From NCBI GenBank assembly GCA_964552795.1, contig CAZKIO010000011.1, positions 1 through 64,000 of the forward strand: 64,000 bases of DNA, written 5' to 3'. The position numbers and the translations under genes are program-made. Under the pieces are notes generated by a model that worked only from the letters and a program-made list of their open reading frames with translations, searched no databases and was not told the DNA's origin. Origin of the DNA: JAEUHZ01 sp964552795. Lineage in GTDB: Bacteria > Planctomycetota > UBA1135 > GCA-002686595. Below, piece by piece: positions 53,435 to 63,009 of the stretch (position 1 is the stretch's first letter; each line of letters opens with the position of its first letter).

Positions 53435-55887
53435 CGCTCCTGGCGTTCCTGTGCCTGTGGCCGCTCCGCGCCGGCCGTGCGCAGGCTCCGGCCGACGCCC
53501 TCGGCTCCGCGCTGATGGTGCTGGGCGCGGCCTTCGACGACGAGGCAGACGCGCCGGCGCTCGACGCTGCTCTGGAGCGTGCGCGGTCGCTGGCCCGCGA
53601 GTCGGGCACGGCGGAGCAACGCGCGTGGGTCGAATCGGTCGCCGCCCAGGTCCTGAAGGATCGCGGCGAGTTCGTCGGGGCACGCGAGTGCCTGGGGCTG
53701 GCGCTGGAGCTGGCGCCGGCGCGTGCGCGCCCCGACCTGCATCTGGAACTCGCCGACCTGGAGCAACTGGCCGGCCGGATTTCCGCCGCGCGTGCCGCGC
53801 TGCGTGCCGCCACGGCCGCGCTGGCCGTCGCGGAACAGCCGGCGGACGAGGAGCAGGAGACCAGGCTCCGCGCCGCCGGCCTGGAGCTCGAGGTCGCGTT
53901 GCGTCTGGGGCAGTACGATCTCGCGGCTTTGGCCGCGCAACGCGTCGGTGACCTGACCCCGCCCGACGACGCGGAGGGTCGGATCCTCCACGCGCTGCAG
54001 CTGGCCAACCTGCACCTCGCCCTGGAAGACTTCGATTTCGTCATCGAGATCTGCTCAAGGCACATGACGGCCGCCGAGGACGTCGATCCGACGCTCGCGG
54101 CGCAGTTGCTCGTGCGGCGCGGGATCGCCGAGTCCGAAACGGCGCGCAACGGCGGTGATCCGGTTCGCGCGTGCGAGACGCTGCGCTCCGCCCTGCTCCA
54201 TCCGGGCCTCTCGTCGAACGGCGCTCTCGAGGTCAGGGAGGTCCTGGTCGACCTGGCCCTGCGACGCAGCGACTCCGATGAAGCACGCACGCTCCTGGAC
54301 GAGCTCGGCCAACCGGCCTCGATCGAGGCGCGGGCGCGCGTCGCGGCGCTGCGGATGCGGCTGGCGCTCGATGCGGGCGCGGACCGGGCCGTGCTCGAGG
54401 CCGGCCACGGCGCGCTCCTGCAGTCCTTCGAGCTGTCTTGCGGGGTGTTCGAGCGCGAACGCGAGCGCGAGGGGGCGCAAGCACTGGGCTTCCTGGCCTG
54501 GGGCACGCAGAGGATGGTCCTTTCGGCGCTGATCCGCGCCGAGATCGCGCTGCATCCGGGGGAAGCGGGCGTGCGGCGCGCGCTGGAGCATTGCCTGCGG
54601 GCACAGGGCCTGGGCGGGCTCGCCCACGCGTTGGGCGTCTCCGGCGAACTCGGGGTCCCGGACGTGCAGGAGGCGCTCACCTCGGAGGGAGCCGGAGTGC
54701 TCGTGTGGATGCCCGCCATGGATCGCACGCACGTGTTCGCGATCGATGCGGAGCGCGCGATCCATGACGAGGGCGAGTCGCGCGACGCGATCCTCGCCGC
54801 GGGCGCGCGCGGCCTGGTCCCGCGGCTGCAGGCTCCGGCGTCACGGGACGCCTCGCCTCGAGAGCGTGCGAAGGCTCTGGCGGAACTCGCCGGCGATCTC
54901 ACGCAGAAGATGCTGCCCGATGACATCCGCGAGCGGCTCGAAGGCTGGTCGGAAGTGCGCGTCGTCGGAGCCGATCTGTGCGGCAATCCGCCGATCGAGC
55001 TGCTGCGCCTGCGCTCCGACCGCGAGCTGGGTCTCGAGAAGCCCGTCTCGTACCTGCCCTCGTTGCCCGCCGGGATCGGCTTGGCCCGCAGGCTCCGGGA
55101 GCGCGCGGGCCTGCCCGTCGACACGCGCATCGTGGCGGTCGTCGATCCGGAGTTCGACCCGCGATTGGTCCGCACGAACCCGCGTCTGGTGCGGTTGCAG
55201 CTCGACTCCGGGGAGATCGAGCAGATCGTCGGCGGGAGCGGACGCCCGGAGCTGCGGCTCCTGCAAGGCAGGGCCGCGACGAGCGCGGCGCTCGCCGCCG
55301 AACTCGAGCGCGGAGCGGGGCTGCTGCTGCTGCTGGCCCACGGGCTTCACGATCCGACACGCGAGCTGCCCGCCGGCCTGGCGCTCGCGCTGGAATCGCC
55401 CGGCGACGGCGCCCTGTGGTGCGATGCCGTATCCGCCCTGCGCGCACCGCCGACGGTGGCGCTCCTGGCGTGCGGCACGGCCCGCGGCCGAGCACGTCTG
55501 GGGGACGACGCGGCGCAGCACCTGGGCGGTGCGTTCCTGATGGCCGGTGCGGACGGCGTGATCGTGACCCGCGGCGAACTCGGGCTGAACGCCGCGTTGC
55601 GCCTGGCGCAGGTCTTGCGCCGGGGCTTCGAGGAGGGCCGACCTCCGGCGCACGCACTGTTGGAGGCACGACGCGAACTCGCGCGCGATCCGGCGACCTC
55701 CGACCCGTTCCACCGCGTGGGCGTCCTGCTCTACGGGTTCTCGCCATCCGAGCCGCCGGGCCGGACTCCTCGGCCCGGTCCGGCGGCTCAGGATCCAGTG
55801 CCCTTCGGCGCGCTGGCCGCCGGAGCGCTCGTGCTCGCGGCGGCCGCCATCGCCTGGATCATTGCACGGCCGAGATCGGCGGCATGA
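53311..55887 (+). CDS. TPR-CHAT domain protein
   Basis: A protein of up to 858 residues. A hydrophobic signal-like segment (VALLAFLCLWPLRAGRAQA) lies behind an n-region of up to 37 residues. ATG 53311 and GTGs at 53341 and 53359 are all possible starts, and all overlap the upstream gene by at least 76 bp. TPR-like helices fill about 50-430. The C-terminal CHAT (caspase-HetF-associated) protease domain has His677 (LLLLAHGLHD) and Cys721 (LLACGTARG). A final membrane helix (GALAAGALVLAAAAIAWII) would anchor it. It is the third gene of the sigma operon. Its end overlaps the convergent FG-GAP gene by 29 bp. Confidence 0.88.
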   Translation: MVPRCRSQGEVAAPRDVVRARAQHDWGSGRDVGRPRSVVRVALLAFLCLWPLRAGRAQAPADALGSALMVLGAAFDDEADAPALDAALERARSLARESGTAEQRAWVESVAAQVLKDRGEFVGARECLGLALELAPARARPDLHLELADLEQLAGRISAARAALRAATAALAVAEQPADEEQETRLRAAGLELEVALRLGQYDLAALAAQRVGDLTPPDDAEGRILHALQLANLHLALEDFDFVIEICSRHMTAAEDVDPTLAAQLLVRRGIAESETARNGGDPVRACETLRSALLHPGLSSNGALEVREVLVDLALRRSDSDEARTLLDELGQPASIEARARVAALRMRLALDAGADRAVLEAGHGALLQSFELSCGVFEREREREGAQALGFLAWGTQRMVLSALIRAEIALHPGEAGVRRALEHCLRAQGLGGLAHALGVSGELGVPDVQEALTSEGAGVLVWMPAMDRTHVFAIDAERAIHDEGESRDAILAAGARGLVPRLQAPASRDASPRERAKALAELAGDLTQKMLPDDIRERLEGWSEVRVVGADLCGNPPIELLRLRSDRELGLEKPVSYLPSLPAGIGLARRLRERAGLPVDTRIVAVVDPEFDPRLVRTNPRLVRLQLDSGEIEQIVGGSGRPELRLLQGRAATSAALAAELERGAGLLLLLAHGLHDPTRELPAGLALALESPGDGALWCDAVSALRAPPTVALLACGTARGRARLGDDAAQHLGGAFLMAGADGVIVTRGELGLNAALRLAQVLRRGFEEGRPPAHALLEARRELARDPATSDPFHRVGVLLYGFSPSEPPGRTPRPGPAAQDPVPFGALAAGALVLAAAAIAWIIARPRSAA

Positions 55888-57649
55888 TGGTCGAAGGCAG
55901 CGGGACGCTCGGGACGACCCCCGGCGGCGGACTCGGCTTGCGTCGGCGCGAGATCGCACCGGCCGGCCAGCTTCCCTCCTCGCAGGACGGCGCGGGCTGC
56001 AGGTTCATCTCCACGTTCGTGGGATCGTTGTTGTCGATCACCACGTAGTCCCCGTAGCGCAGCAGCACCGCGCAGGTGTACGTCGGGCCCGCCCAGACGA
56101 TCTGGTCGTTCTCGATGCGCACCATCCGCACCTCGAGCCAGCGCACCGGCATGGAGCACAACGCGGCGGCGCCGCCGGGAATCGGCAGCGTCACGCCGCT
56201 CACGGTCCAGATCCCCGAAGCCGGCTGCTGCTGCGGGTTCGAGATCGGGTACAGGCGCGCCGGCCCTTCCGAGTACTGCGACAGCGCCGTCTGCGCGTTG
56301 GTCTGGTTCCAGGCGATGACCTGCAGGTGCGTCACGTTCAGGTTGTAGTCCCCCGGGACGAGCCCGAACGAGAACGTGATGTTGTTGCCGTTGACCATCG
56401 CGCCGAACGACTGGTTCCCGTTGAAGGCTTCTTCGCTGGTGATCGTCGTGCCCTGGGCCTGGAAGAGCTCGAACCGCGTCTCGGTCGCGGTCTGGACGGG
56501 GACGAGCAGGCACGGGCGCGGACGGTTGCGGAAATCGCCGAGCAGGGGCATCGCCGCGTTGGGCAGAGCTCCCGCGGGCAGCAGGCTGGAGTGCGAGATC
56601 AACTGCGTGCGTGATGTCGCGAACGCCGTGGCCGTCGATTGGGCCATGCCGTTCGTGAAGACGCGCACCTTGCGGTCGCCGGAGCGGGTCACGAACAGAT
56701 CGTGGTCGCCGTCGAGGTTCATGTCGGCGGCAGCCAACCCCACGGCGCCCACGGTGAATGAGTTGAACGAGTTCTCCACCTGCGGCGAGGCCGAGCGCAA
56801 TACCGACAGAGTCCAGGTCTGCGTGGGGCTGCTTCCCGGCACGGCCCAGGCGATGCGGTCCGGCCCGGCCGTGCCCACGGGCACGACCGTGGCGAGCGAG
56901 TTTCCGGGCGTGGCGAGCGTGAAGCTGGCCAGGATCAACCCGGCGTTCGAGCACACCGACAGGCTCGTGGAGGTCAGGATCGCGACCTCCTGGCCGCCGC
57001 CCTGGATCCACTGCACGGGCAGCAACTCGATGACGTCGTCGGCCGTATTGACCAGGACGGTCTGAACCCCCGCGCCGCCATCGGATCGCAGGATCACCGT
57101 CCTGCGATCGGCGGCCACCCCCACGAAGTCACCCGGACCCGCACCGTCGAGATCGGCCACCCGGACCAACGAGGCGTTCAACCACTCGGTGGCGGTCGAG
57201 ACCGTCTCGCTCGCGAAGAAGCTGGGTCCGACGCCGGTCCAGGCGAGCCGCTTGAGCCCAGTGGAGTCGACGGTGACGATCCTGCCGGCTGGACTGCCGG
57301 GCTGGAAGTCGAAGTCGTTCGCCGTGTCCGACAGGAGCAGGGTCGCGGCGCCGACTGCGGGCGAGAGCAGGAACAAGAGCGTGTAACTGCCGACGGAGCC
57401 CCCGGGCGCGGCCGGCCCGCGCAGGATCACGTCGAGCCGATCGTCGCCGTCCAGGTCGCCAGCGCGCATCTTCGAGAGGGTGCCCGCGGACCCCAGAGTG
57501 TTCGCGTCCCACGGCTCCGAGCTGCGCCAGTCGAACGTCGTGGGGTCTTCGATCGCGCCGCCGCCTCCCTGAGCCTGCACGGCGAGCGCCGGAGCCGCGC
57601 ACAGGAAGACGGAGAGGGGGAGAGCGCAGGTGAGGAGACTGGACTTCAT
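55859..57649 (-). CDS. Secreted FG-GAP/VCBS repeat protein
   Basis: A 596-residue exported protein (MKSSLLTCALPLSVFLCAAPALA). Repeats such as MRAGDLDGDDRLDVILRG, VRVADLDGAGPGDFVGVA and LAAADMNLDGDHDLFVTRSGDRKV are FG-GAP-type calcium-binding blades that form a propeller. The C-terminal quarter is beta-rich, without repeats. It lacks the Cys-rich end domain seen in the other secreted propellers. The ligand is unknown. Confidence 0.85.
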   Translation of the reverse strand: MKSSLLTCALPLSVFLCAAPALAVQAQGGGGAIEDPTTFDWRSSEPWDANTLGSAGTLSKMRAGDLDGDDRLDVILRGPAAPGGSVGSYTLLFLLSPAVGAATLLLSDTANDFDFQPGSPAGRIVTVDSTGLKRLAWTGVGPSFFASETVSTATEWLNASLVRVADLDGAGPGDFVGVAADRRTVILRSDGGAGVQTVLVNTADDVIELLPVQWIQGGGQEVAILTSTSLSVCSNAGLILASFTLATPGNSLATVVPVGTAGPDRIAWAVPGSSPTQTWTLSVLRSASPQVENSFNSFTVGAVGLAAADMNLDGDHDLFVTRSGDRKVRVFTNGMAQSTATAFATSRTQLISHSSLLPAGALPNAAMPLLGDFRNRPRPCLLVPVQTATETRFELFQAQGTTITSEEAFNGNQSFGAMVNGNNITFSFGLVPGDYNLNVTHLQVIAWNQTNAQTALSQYSEGPARLYPISNPQQQPASGIWTVSGVTLPIPGGAAALCSMPVRWLEVRMVRIENDQIVWAGPTYTCAVLLRYGDYVVIDNNDPTNVEMNLQPAPSCEEGSWPAGAISRRRKPSPPPGVVPSVPLPSTIMPPISAVQ

Positions 57650-58075
57650 GGACTGGATCCTCGGGGCTGCCCCGAAGCGTCTGCCGCGGGGGGGACCTTG
57701 GCGCGTCGAGAGCCCGAGCCTAGGTTTCAGCTTTCACGCATTCTGCCCCAGGCTCTACGGATCGGGGCGCACCGTCGGGATGGCGCAGACTTTTCCGAGG
57801 GTCCGGGGCGGCGGATGCTCGAACGGCCGCGCGGGCCCGGGCGGCCGGGTTTGCATGATCCTCGGGAGGGCGCCGGCCGAAAGAGAACCCGCGGCAGCGG
57901 CGGTTCGCCGCCGTGTCCTGGCACACGATCGAGCACCTTGAGTCGCACCATCGCCAGGGCGGGCCGCTGGCGGACCCTCTCCGGAGGGTCCGCCGTTTCC
58001 CCGTCCGGAGCTCCCGTCGACCCGACGACCAGGCCCGGCGGCCGATCGAGGCGGGCACGCGGGTCGGGCGGAGCC
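57650..58075. other. Long intergenic region with hairpin, before prfB
   Basis: About 425 nt without a credible gene or tRNA. It includes the promoter of the FG-GAP gene, a strong forward-strand terminator-like hairpin (57969-57994), and little else. The hairpin has no gene to terminate on the forward strand, so a short RNA upstream of it is possible. I could not recognise SRP, 6S or tmRNA features. Confidence 0.4.
57969..57998 (+). terminator. Strong hairpin with UCCG tetraloop
   Basis: An 11-bp perfect stem (57969-57979 with 57984-57994) closing a TCCG (YNCG-type, extra-stable) tetraloop, followed by GTTT. Confidence 0.55.
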
Positions 58076-58081
58076 TAAGAT
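58076..58081 (+). promoter_or_regulatory. -10 element (TAAGAT) of prfB
   Basis: TAAGAT ends 10 nt before the prfB ATG at 58092. No Shine-Dalgarno sequence is present before the start. Confidence 0.5.
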
Positions 58082-58091
58082 CCACGGTCCC

Positions 58092-59211
58092 ATGTCTTCA
58101 CTCCAGGAACTCCAGGATCGGGCCATCTCGCTGCAGCGCCGTTTCGAGCAGTTGAAGGAGAGTCTTTGACTTCGCCTCCAAGGCGAAGCGGCTGGCGGAG
58201 ATCGAGGAGCTGCAGGCGGCCCCTGATTTCTGGAGCAACTCGGAGCGGGCGCAGAGGATCGTCGCCGAGATGAAGGACGTGCGCTCGGTGGTCGAGCCGG
58301 TGCGCAAGATCGCCACGGCCTACGAGGAGCTGTCGATCCTGGCCGAGATGGCGGCGGGCGGCGACGAGGACGCCGTGCTGCCCGAGGCCGAGGAGACCGT
58401 CCTCAAGATCGAGTCCGGCATCGAGGACCTGGACTTCCGCGTCATGCTCGGCGGCCCGAACGACCGCTGCGGCGCGTACGTGCAGTTCACGCCGGGCGCG
58501 GGCGGCGTCGATGCGGCCGACTGGGCTTCCATGCTCGTGCGCATGTACGCGCGCTGGGGCGAGCGGCGCGGGTTCAAGGTCGAGGAGATCGACCGCCAGG
58601 AGGAGACCGAGGGCGGCATCCGTTCGGCCACGCTGCAGATCGAGGGCGACTACGCCTTCGGGCGCCTGAAGGCCGAGACCGGAGTGCACCGGCTGGTGCG
58701 CATCAGCCCGTTCGACGCGCAGGCCCGGCGCCAGACGGCGTTCGCCAGCGTCGACGTCACGCCGCTCCTCGACGACTCGATCAAGATCGAGGTCAAGGAG
58801 AGCGACGTCGAGATCGAGACGATGCGCTCGGGCGGCGCCGGCGGCCAGAACGTGAACAAGGTCGAGACGGCGGTGCGCCTGCGCCACATCCCCAGCGGCA
58901 TCGTGATCCGCTGCCAGAGCCAGCGCAGCCAGCACAAGAACCGCGAGCTGGCCTACCGCCTGCTGCAGGCCAAGCTCCTGCAGCAGGAGGAGCAGAAGCG
59001 CGAGGCCGCCAACGTCGCTCTGTACGGACAGAAGAGCGAGATCTCGTTCGGGTCCCAGATCCGCTCGTACGTGATGCACCCCTACCAGATGGTCAAGGAC
59101 CACCGCACCGACGTCGAGAAGGGCAACATCCAGGCCGTGCTCGACGGCGAGATCGACGAGTTCATCGAGGAGTACCTGCGCCGCCGCGGCGCGCCGTCCG
59201 CGAAGGCCTAG
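58092..59211 (+). CDS. prfB: Peptide chain release factor 2, with programmed +1 frameshift
   Basis: Terminates translation at UGA and UAA. ATG 58092 begins a 25-codon frame ending CTT TGA (58164-58169). Translation must shift +1 there and continue as GAC TTC GCC, giving 372 residues in all. The RF2 tripeptide SPF (RISPFDAQ) and the catalytic GGQ (GGAGGQNVNK) are present. The frameshift signal is AAGGAG, three bases, then CTTTGAC, as in E. coli, where low RF2 favours the shift (autoregulation). Confidence 0.97.
58155..58170 (+). promoter_or_regulatory. Programmed frameshift site of prfB
   Basis: AAGGAG (internal ribosome-binding signal) is followed by AGT and the slippery CTTTGAC. Spacing and bases are the same as in well-studied prfB genes. 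Confidence 0.92.
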
Positions 59212-59218
59212 CGCGCCG

Positions 59219-60730
59219 TCAGCGGCGCGGCTTCTGGGCGGAGGCCTGGCCGACGCGCTGGTTCGCCGACAGCGGCGTGCGCTCCGCCAGATCGCGCAGT
59301 TGGGCCTGCCACTGCTGGCGGAAGTGGCCCTGCAGCGCGAAGACGTTCTCCAGCTCGAGCGTGTCGCTGCGCACGTCGAACATCTCGAAGCGGTCCTCGC
59401 CGGCGCGGTACACGAGCTTGTAGCGGTCGTCGCGCATCGCCACCAGCGTGCTCGAGGCCCGCGGCGGGTGCACTTCGGCGACCAGCAGGCGCGGGGCGTC
59501 GCGCAGCAGCGAGAGCCCCTCCGCTCCGGGCAGTGGATCCTCGCCCAGCAGCTCGAGCAGCGTCGGCGCGACGTCCATCAGGCGGACGACCTCCAGGCGT
59601 CGCTTGCCGAGCTTGGCGCGTTTGGCCTCGTTCAACGCCGGCTTCACGACCAGGGGCACGCGCAGCACCTCGTCGTACAGGCTCGCGCCGTGACCGACCT
59701 CGCCGTGCTCGCCCAGCGACTCGCCGTGCGGAGCGACGACGACGATCGTCGTGCGGTCGTACTGTCCGTTGCGCTCGAGGCACGCCAGCAGTTGCCCGAT
59801 CGCGCGGTCGACCGATTCGACCGCCAGCTTGTAGCGGTCGCGCGTGGCCTGCAGGTCCGGCGCGTCGTGCACGAACCCCGAGATCTCGATCTCCTCTTCG
59901 CCCGGCCCGTCGAGCGTGAAGACCGCCGTGGCCGCGCGCGCGGGCGCGCCCAGCGCGCCCTTCAGGAACGACACGTCGACGGCGTCGCGCCCGGCGGTGA
60001 TCTCGAGGCGGCGCACGACGAGTTCCTCGCCGCTCTGGAACTCCAGCGTGTGGCGCCCCGCGCCCACGCGCAGCGTGCGCTTCCAGGGCGCCGGGTCGGA
60101 CGTGCCGACGTGGTCCAGCGGGCGTCCGTCGAGGAGGATCTGCGCCTTGTGGTCCGCGGTGCCCTGCGCCGCGTACGGGCCCGTCGGATCCGCGTACTCG
60201 ACGTACGCGAACCAGGGCGCGTCGGGGCTGGCGCGCTCCAGCATCCCCACGGCCTGCGCGTTCACCTCCGACGCGGACCAGGGATCGGCCGGGCTCGCGC
60301 GGCAGACGTGGAAGCCGCGATCGATGCCGGTGTTCGCCACGCGCGGCCGGACATCCCCGGAGGCCAGAACGGCGTAGGTCTGCCATCCGGCCTGCCGCAG
60401 CCGCTCCTGCAGGAGCGGCACCTCGGGTTCGACCGTCTGCCCGTCGATCCGTACGCGGGTCGACGCCGGCGAGCGGCCCGACAGCAGCGTCGCGTGCGCC
60501 GGCAGGGTGGCGCCCGTGTGCGTGAAGCACCACGAGAACGTGACCCCCGAACCCGAGAGCCGCTGGATGTGCGGGGTGCGCGGCGCGCCCAGCGACGGGC
60601 GCAGCGCATCCGGGCGCAGCCCGTCCACCGCGATGACCAGCAGGTTCTCCGGCGGCGAGACCTGGAAGAAGGAACACGCAGGCGCGCTCAGCACGACGGC
60701 CAGCGCCGCAATCCAGGGACCCCCACGCAC
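59219..60730 (-). CDS. Sulfatase/alkaline phosphatase-fold lipoprotein with an inserted beta domain
   Basis: A 503-residue protein from GTG 60730, chosen because AGGAGG lies 7 nt upstream. A lipobox (LSAPAC) makes it a lipoprotein. The alkaline phosphatase-fold metal site is visible in VIAVDGLRPDAL and VVAPHGESLGEHG. The nucleophile loop reads THTGATLPAHATLLSG, without the C/S-x-P-x-R formylglycine motif, so it is probably a phosphodiesterase or phosphotransferase-like hydrolase with Thr as nucleophile, not a true sulfatase. About 100 beta-rich residues (191-291) are inserted between the YADPTGPY loop and RYKLAVESVDRAIG. Confidence 0.85.
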   Translation of the reverse strand: MRGGPWIAALAVVLSAPACSFFQVSPPENLLVIAVDGLRPDALRPSLGAPRTPHIQRLSGSGVTFSWCFTHTGATLPAHATLLSGRSPASTRVRIDGQTVEPEVPLLQERLRQAGWQTYAVLASGDVRPRVANTGIDRGFHVCRASPADPWSASEVNAQAVGMLERASPDAPWFAYVEYADPTGPYAAQGTADHKAQILLDGRPLDHVGTSDPAPWKRTLRVGAGRHTLEFQSGEELVVRRLEITAGRDAVDVSFLKGALGAPARAATAVFTLDGPGEEEIEISGFVHDAPDLQATRDRYKLAVESVDRAIGQLLACLERNGQYDRTTIVVVAPHGESLGEHGEVGHGASLYDEVLRVPLVVKPALNEAKRAKLGKRRLEVVRLMDVAPTLLELLGEDPLPGAEGLSLLRDAPRLLVAEVHPPRASSTLVAMRDDRYKLVYRAGEDRFEMFDVRSDTLELENVFALQGHFRQQWQAQLRDLAERTPLSANQRVGQASAQKPRR

Positions 60731-60911
60731 GATCGATACCTCCTGCTCCTGCCCGAGCCGCTCCGTGGGCCTCCGAAACCCGCCAAGGCGGCCCACGAGC
60801 TAGTTTGTCGCATTTCGGCGGCGGCGATCTTGAGCCCCCCCGGCGCCCAGCGCGGCGCGCGGCTGTCCGCGGGCCGCTCCAGCGGTCACAATCCCCCCCT
60901 CGGACCAGCCC

Positions 60912-61310
60912 ATGAACCACAAGCGCGCCCACCCCCATTTCGACGACCGCGGGACCCTCGACTGGCATCGACACTGGGGTGAAGCCCTGGCCCAGGCCAA
61001 GCGGGAAGGGAAGGTCGTCTTCGTCGAACTGGGCCGCGAGCTGTGCGGGTCGTGCAAGGCCCTGGCGCAGACGGTCGTGCCCCGCGCCGACGTCGCCCCG
61101 CTGCTGCAGCAGCACTTCGTGGCGCTGGCCGCGCACGCCGAGGACACCGAGCCCGAAGTCGAGCGCCTCGCCGCCCAGCTCCCCGACGCCTCGATGCTGC
61201 CCTTCGTGCTGTTCGCGGACGGCGACGGCAAGTTCCTGGGCGGGAGTTCGGGCCCCGTGAACCCCGTCACCTTCGCGGCCACGCTGAAGAGCGTGGCCGG
61301 ACTCTCCTGA
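60912..61310 (+). CDS. Thioredoxin-fold protein (CGSC)
   Basis: A 132-residue protein without a clear signal peptide. The thioredoxin motif is CGSC in VFVELGRELCGSCKALAQTV. The cis-Pro is in ASMLPFVLFADGDG. It resembles the thioredoxin_7/DUF255-type reductase modules and the C-terminal domain of the DsbD-like gene. It lies 16 nt before purH, which has its own -10 element, so a functional link to purH is not implied. Confidence 0.85.
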   Translation: MNHKRAHPHFDDRGTLDWHRHWGEALAQAKREGKVVFVELGRELCGSCKALAQTVVPRADVAPLLQQHFVALAAHAEDTEPEVERLAAQLPDASMLPFVLFADGDGKFLGGSSGPVNPVTFAATLKSVAGLS

Positions 61311-61316
61311 TACGGT
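61311..61316 (+). promoter_or_regulatory. -10-like element (TACGGT) of purH
   Basis: TACGGT ends 10 nt before ATG 61327 and begins directly after the thioredoxin gene's stop. No Shine-Dalgarno sequence is present. Confidence 0.4.
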
Positions 61317-61326
61317 CGCGACCCTC

Positions 61327-62919
61327 ATGAGCCACCGCATCCAGCGCGCGCTGATCAGCGTGTCCGACAAGACCGGCATCGAGAACTTCGCGCGCATGCT
61401 GGCGCAGTCGGGCGTCGAGATCCTGTCGACCGGCGGCACCTACGCGGCGCTGAAGAAGGCCGGCGTGGCCGTGCGCGAGGTCTCCGACCACACCGGGTTC
61501 CCCGAGCTGATGGACGGCCGCGTGAAGACGCTGCACCCCAAGATCCACGGCGGGATACTGGCGCTGCGCGACCACCCGCAGCACACGGGCGCGATGGCCG
61601 AGCACGGCATCGCGCCCATCGATCTGGTCGTCGTGAACCTCTACCCGTTCGAGGCGACCGTGGCGAAGCCCGGCGTCACCCGCGACGAGGCGATCGAGAA
61701 CATCGACATCGGCGGACCGTCGATGGTGCGCTCGGCCGCGAAGAACCACCGCTTCGTGGGGATCGTGGTCGACCCCGCCGACTACGGCCGCGTGCTCGAC
61801 GAGATGCAGCGGAACGGCGGCGGGCTTTCCGACGCGTTCCGCAGCGAGCTGGCGCAGAAGGCCTTCGCGCTCACCGCGCGCTACGACGCGGCCATCGCCG
61901 GCTGGCTGTTCGAGGGCGAGCGCGCGTCCGGCGCGACCGCGGAGCGTTTCCCGGCGACGATCGGCCTGGCGGGCGTGAAAGTGCTGGACCTGCGCTACGG
62001 CGAGAACCCGCACCAGCGCGCGGCGTTCTACCGCGGCGCGGCATCCGGCGAGCCGTCGCTCGCCGGCGCGCAGGTGCTGGGCGGCAAGCAGCTCTCCTAC
62101 AACAACCTGGTCGACCTCGACGCGGCCCTGGCGCTGGCGCGCGAGTTCGACGGCCCGTTCGTCGCCGTCTGCAAGCACAACAACCCCTGCGGCGCCGCGC
62201 TGGGCGCGACGCTGCGCGAGGCGCTGGAGGCCGCCTGGGAGGGCGATCCGGTGTCGGCGTTCGGCTCGGTGCTGTCGTCGACGCGCACGATCGACCTCGC
62301 AGCTGCGCAGTTCCTGGTCGAGGGCAACCGCTTCGTGGAGGCGATCGTGGCGCCCGGCTTCGACGACGACGCGCTGCGCCTCCTGGTCGACAAGCCCAAG
62401 TGGGGACGCAACGTGCGCCTGCTGGCGGCCGGGGACCTCGCCGGCCGGCCGCGCGACGCCCGCGACGTCGAGGTCAAGAAGCTGGTCGGCGGGTTTCTCG
62501 TGCAGGAGCGCGACCTCGCCGCGTCGATCGGGACGGAGTGCAAGACGGCGACCCGGCGCGTTCCCACGGCCGAGGAGTTGGCCGGCCTCCTGTTCGCCGA
62601 GCGCGTCTGCAAGCACGTCAAGTCGAACGCGATCGTGATCGCGGACGGCACGCGCGTGCTGGGCGTCGGCGCCGGGCAGATGTCGCGCGTCGATTCCGTG
62701 CACATGGCGCTGCGCAAGGCCGGCGACCGCGCGCGCGGCGCGGTGCTGGCCTCGGACGCGTTCTTCCCGTTCCCGGACGGGCCCGAGCTGGCGCTGCAGG
62801 CCGGCGTCACGGCGCTGCTGCAGCCGGGGGGCTCCGTGCGCGACGCCGAGGTCGTGGCGGCCTGCGACCGCGCCGGTGCGGCGATGGTCATGACGGGCAC
62901 CCGCCACTTCCGCCACTGA
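61327..62919 (+). CDS. purH: Bifunctional AICAR transformylase/IMP cyclohydrolase
   Basis: The last two steps of purine nucleotide synthesis. It is 530 residues, full length. The N-terminal cyclohydrolase (MGS-like) domain has SVSDKTGIENFAR (the ISVSDKT motif), LSTGGTY, GFPELMDGRVKTLHPKIHGG and NLYPFEAT. The transformylase domain has LRYGENPHQ, CKHNNPCG and KSNAIVI. The C-terminus (GAAMVMTGTRHFRH) matches the family. Confidence 0.98.
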   Translation: MSHRIQRALISVSDKTGIENFARMLAQSGVEILSTGGTYAALKKAGVAVREVSDHTGFPELMDGRVKTLHPKIHGGILALRDHPQHTGAMAEHGIAPIDLVVVNLYPFEATVAKPGVTRDEAIENIDIGGPSMVRSAAKNHRFVGIVVDPADYGRVLDEMQRNGGGLSDAFRSELAQKAFALTARYDAAIAGWLFEGERASGATAERFPATIGLAGVKVLDLRYGENPHQRAAFYRGAASGEPSLAGAQVLGGKQLSYNNLVDLDAALALAREFDGPFVAVCKHNNPCGAALGATLREALEAAWEGDPVSAFGSVLSSTRTIDLAAAQFLVEGNRFVEAIVAPGFDDDALRLLVDKPKWGRNVRLLAAGDLAGRPRDARDVEVKKLVGGFLVQERDLAASIGTECKTATRRVPTAEELAGLLFAERVCKHVKSNAIVIADGTRVLGVGAGQMSRVDSVHMALRKAGDRARGAVLASDAFFPFPDGPELALQAGVTALLQPGGSVRDAEVVAACDRAGAAMVMTGTRHFRH

Positions 62920-63009
62920 GACCGGGCGCGCGAACTTTTCTTCGCTTCCACGGGCCCGGCCCGGGAGAATCACGGAATCCTCGGGTCCACCCCGATTCCG
63001 GAGCCAGCC

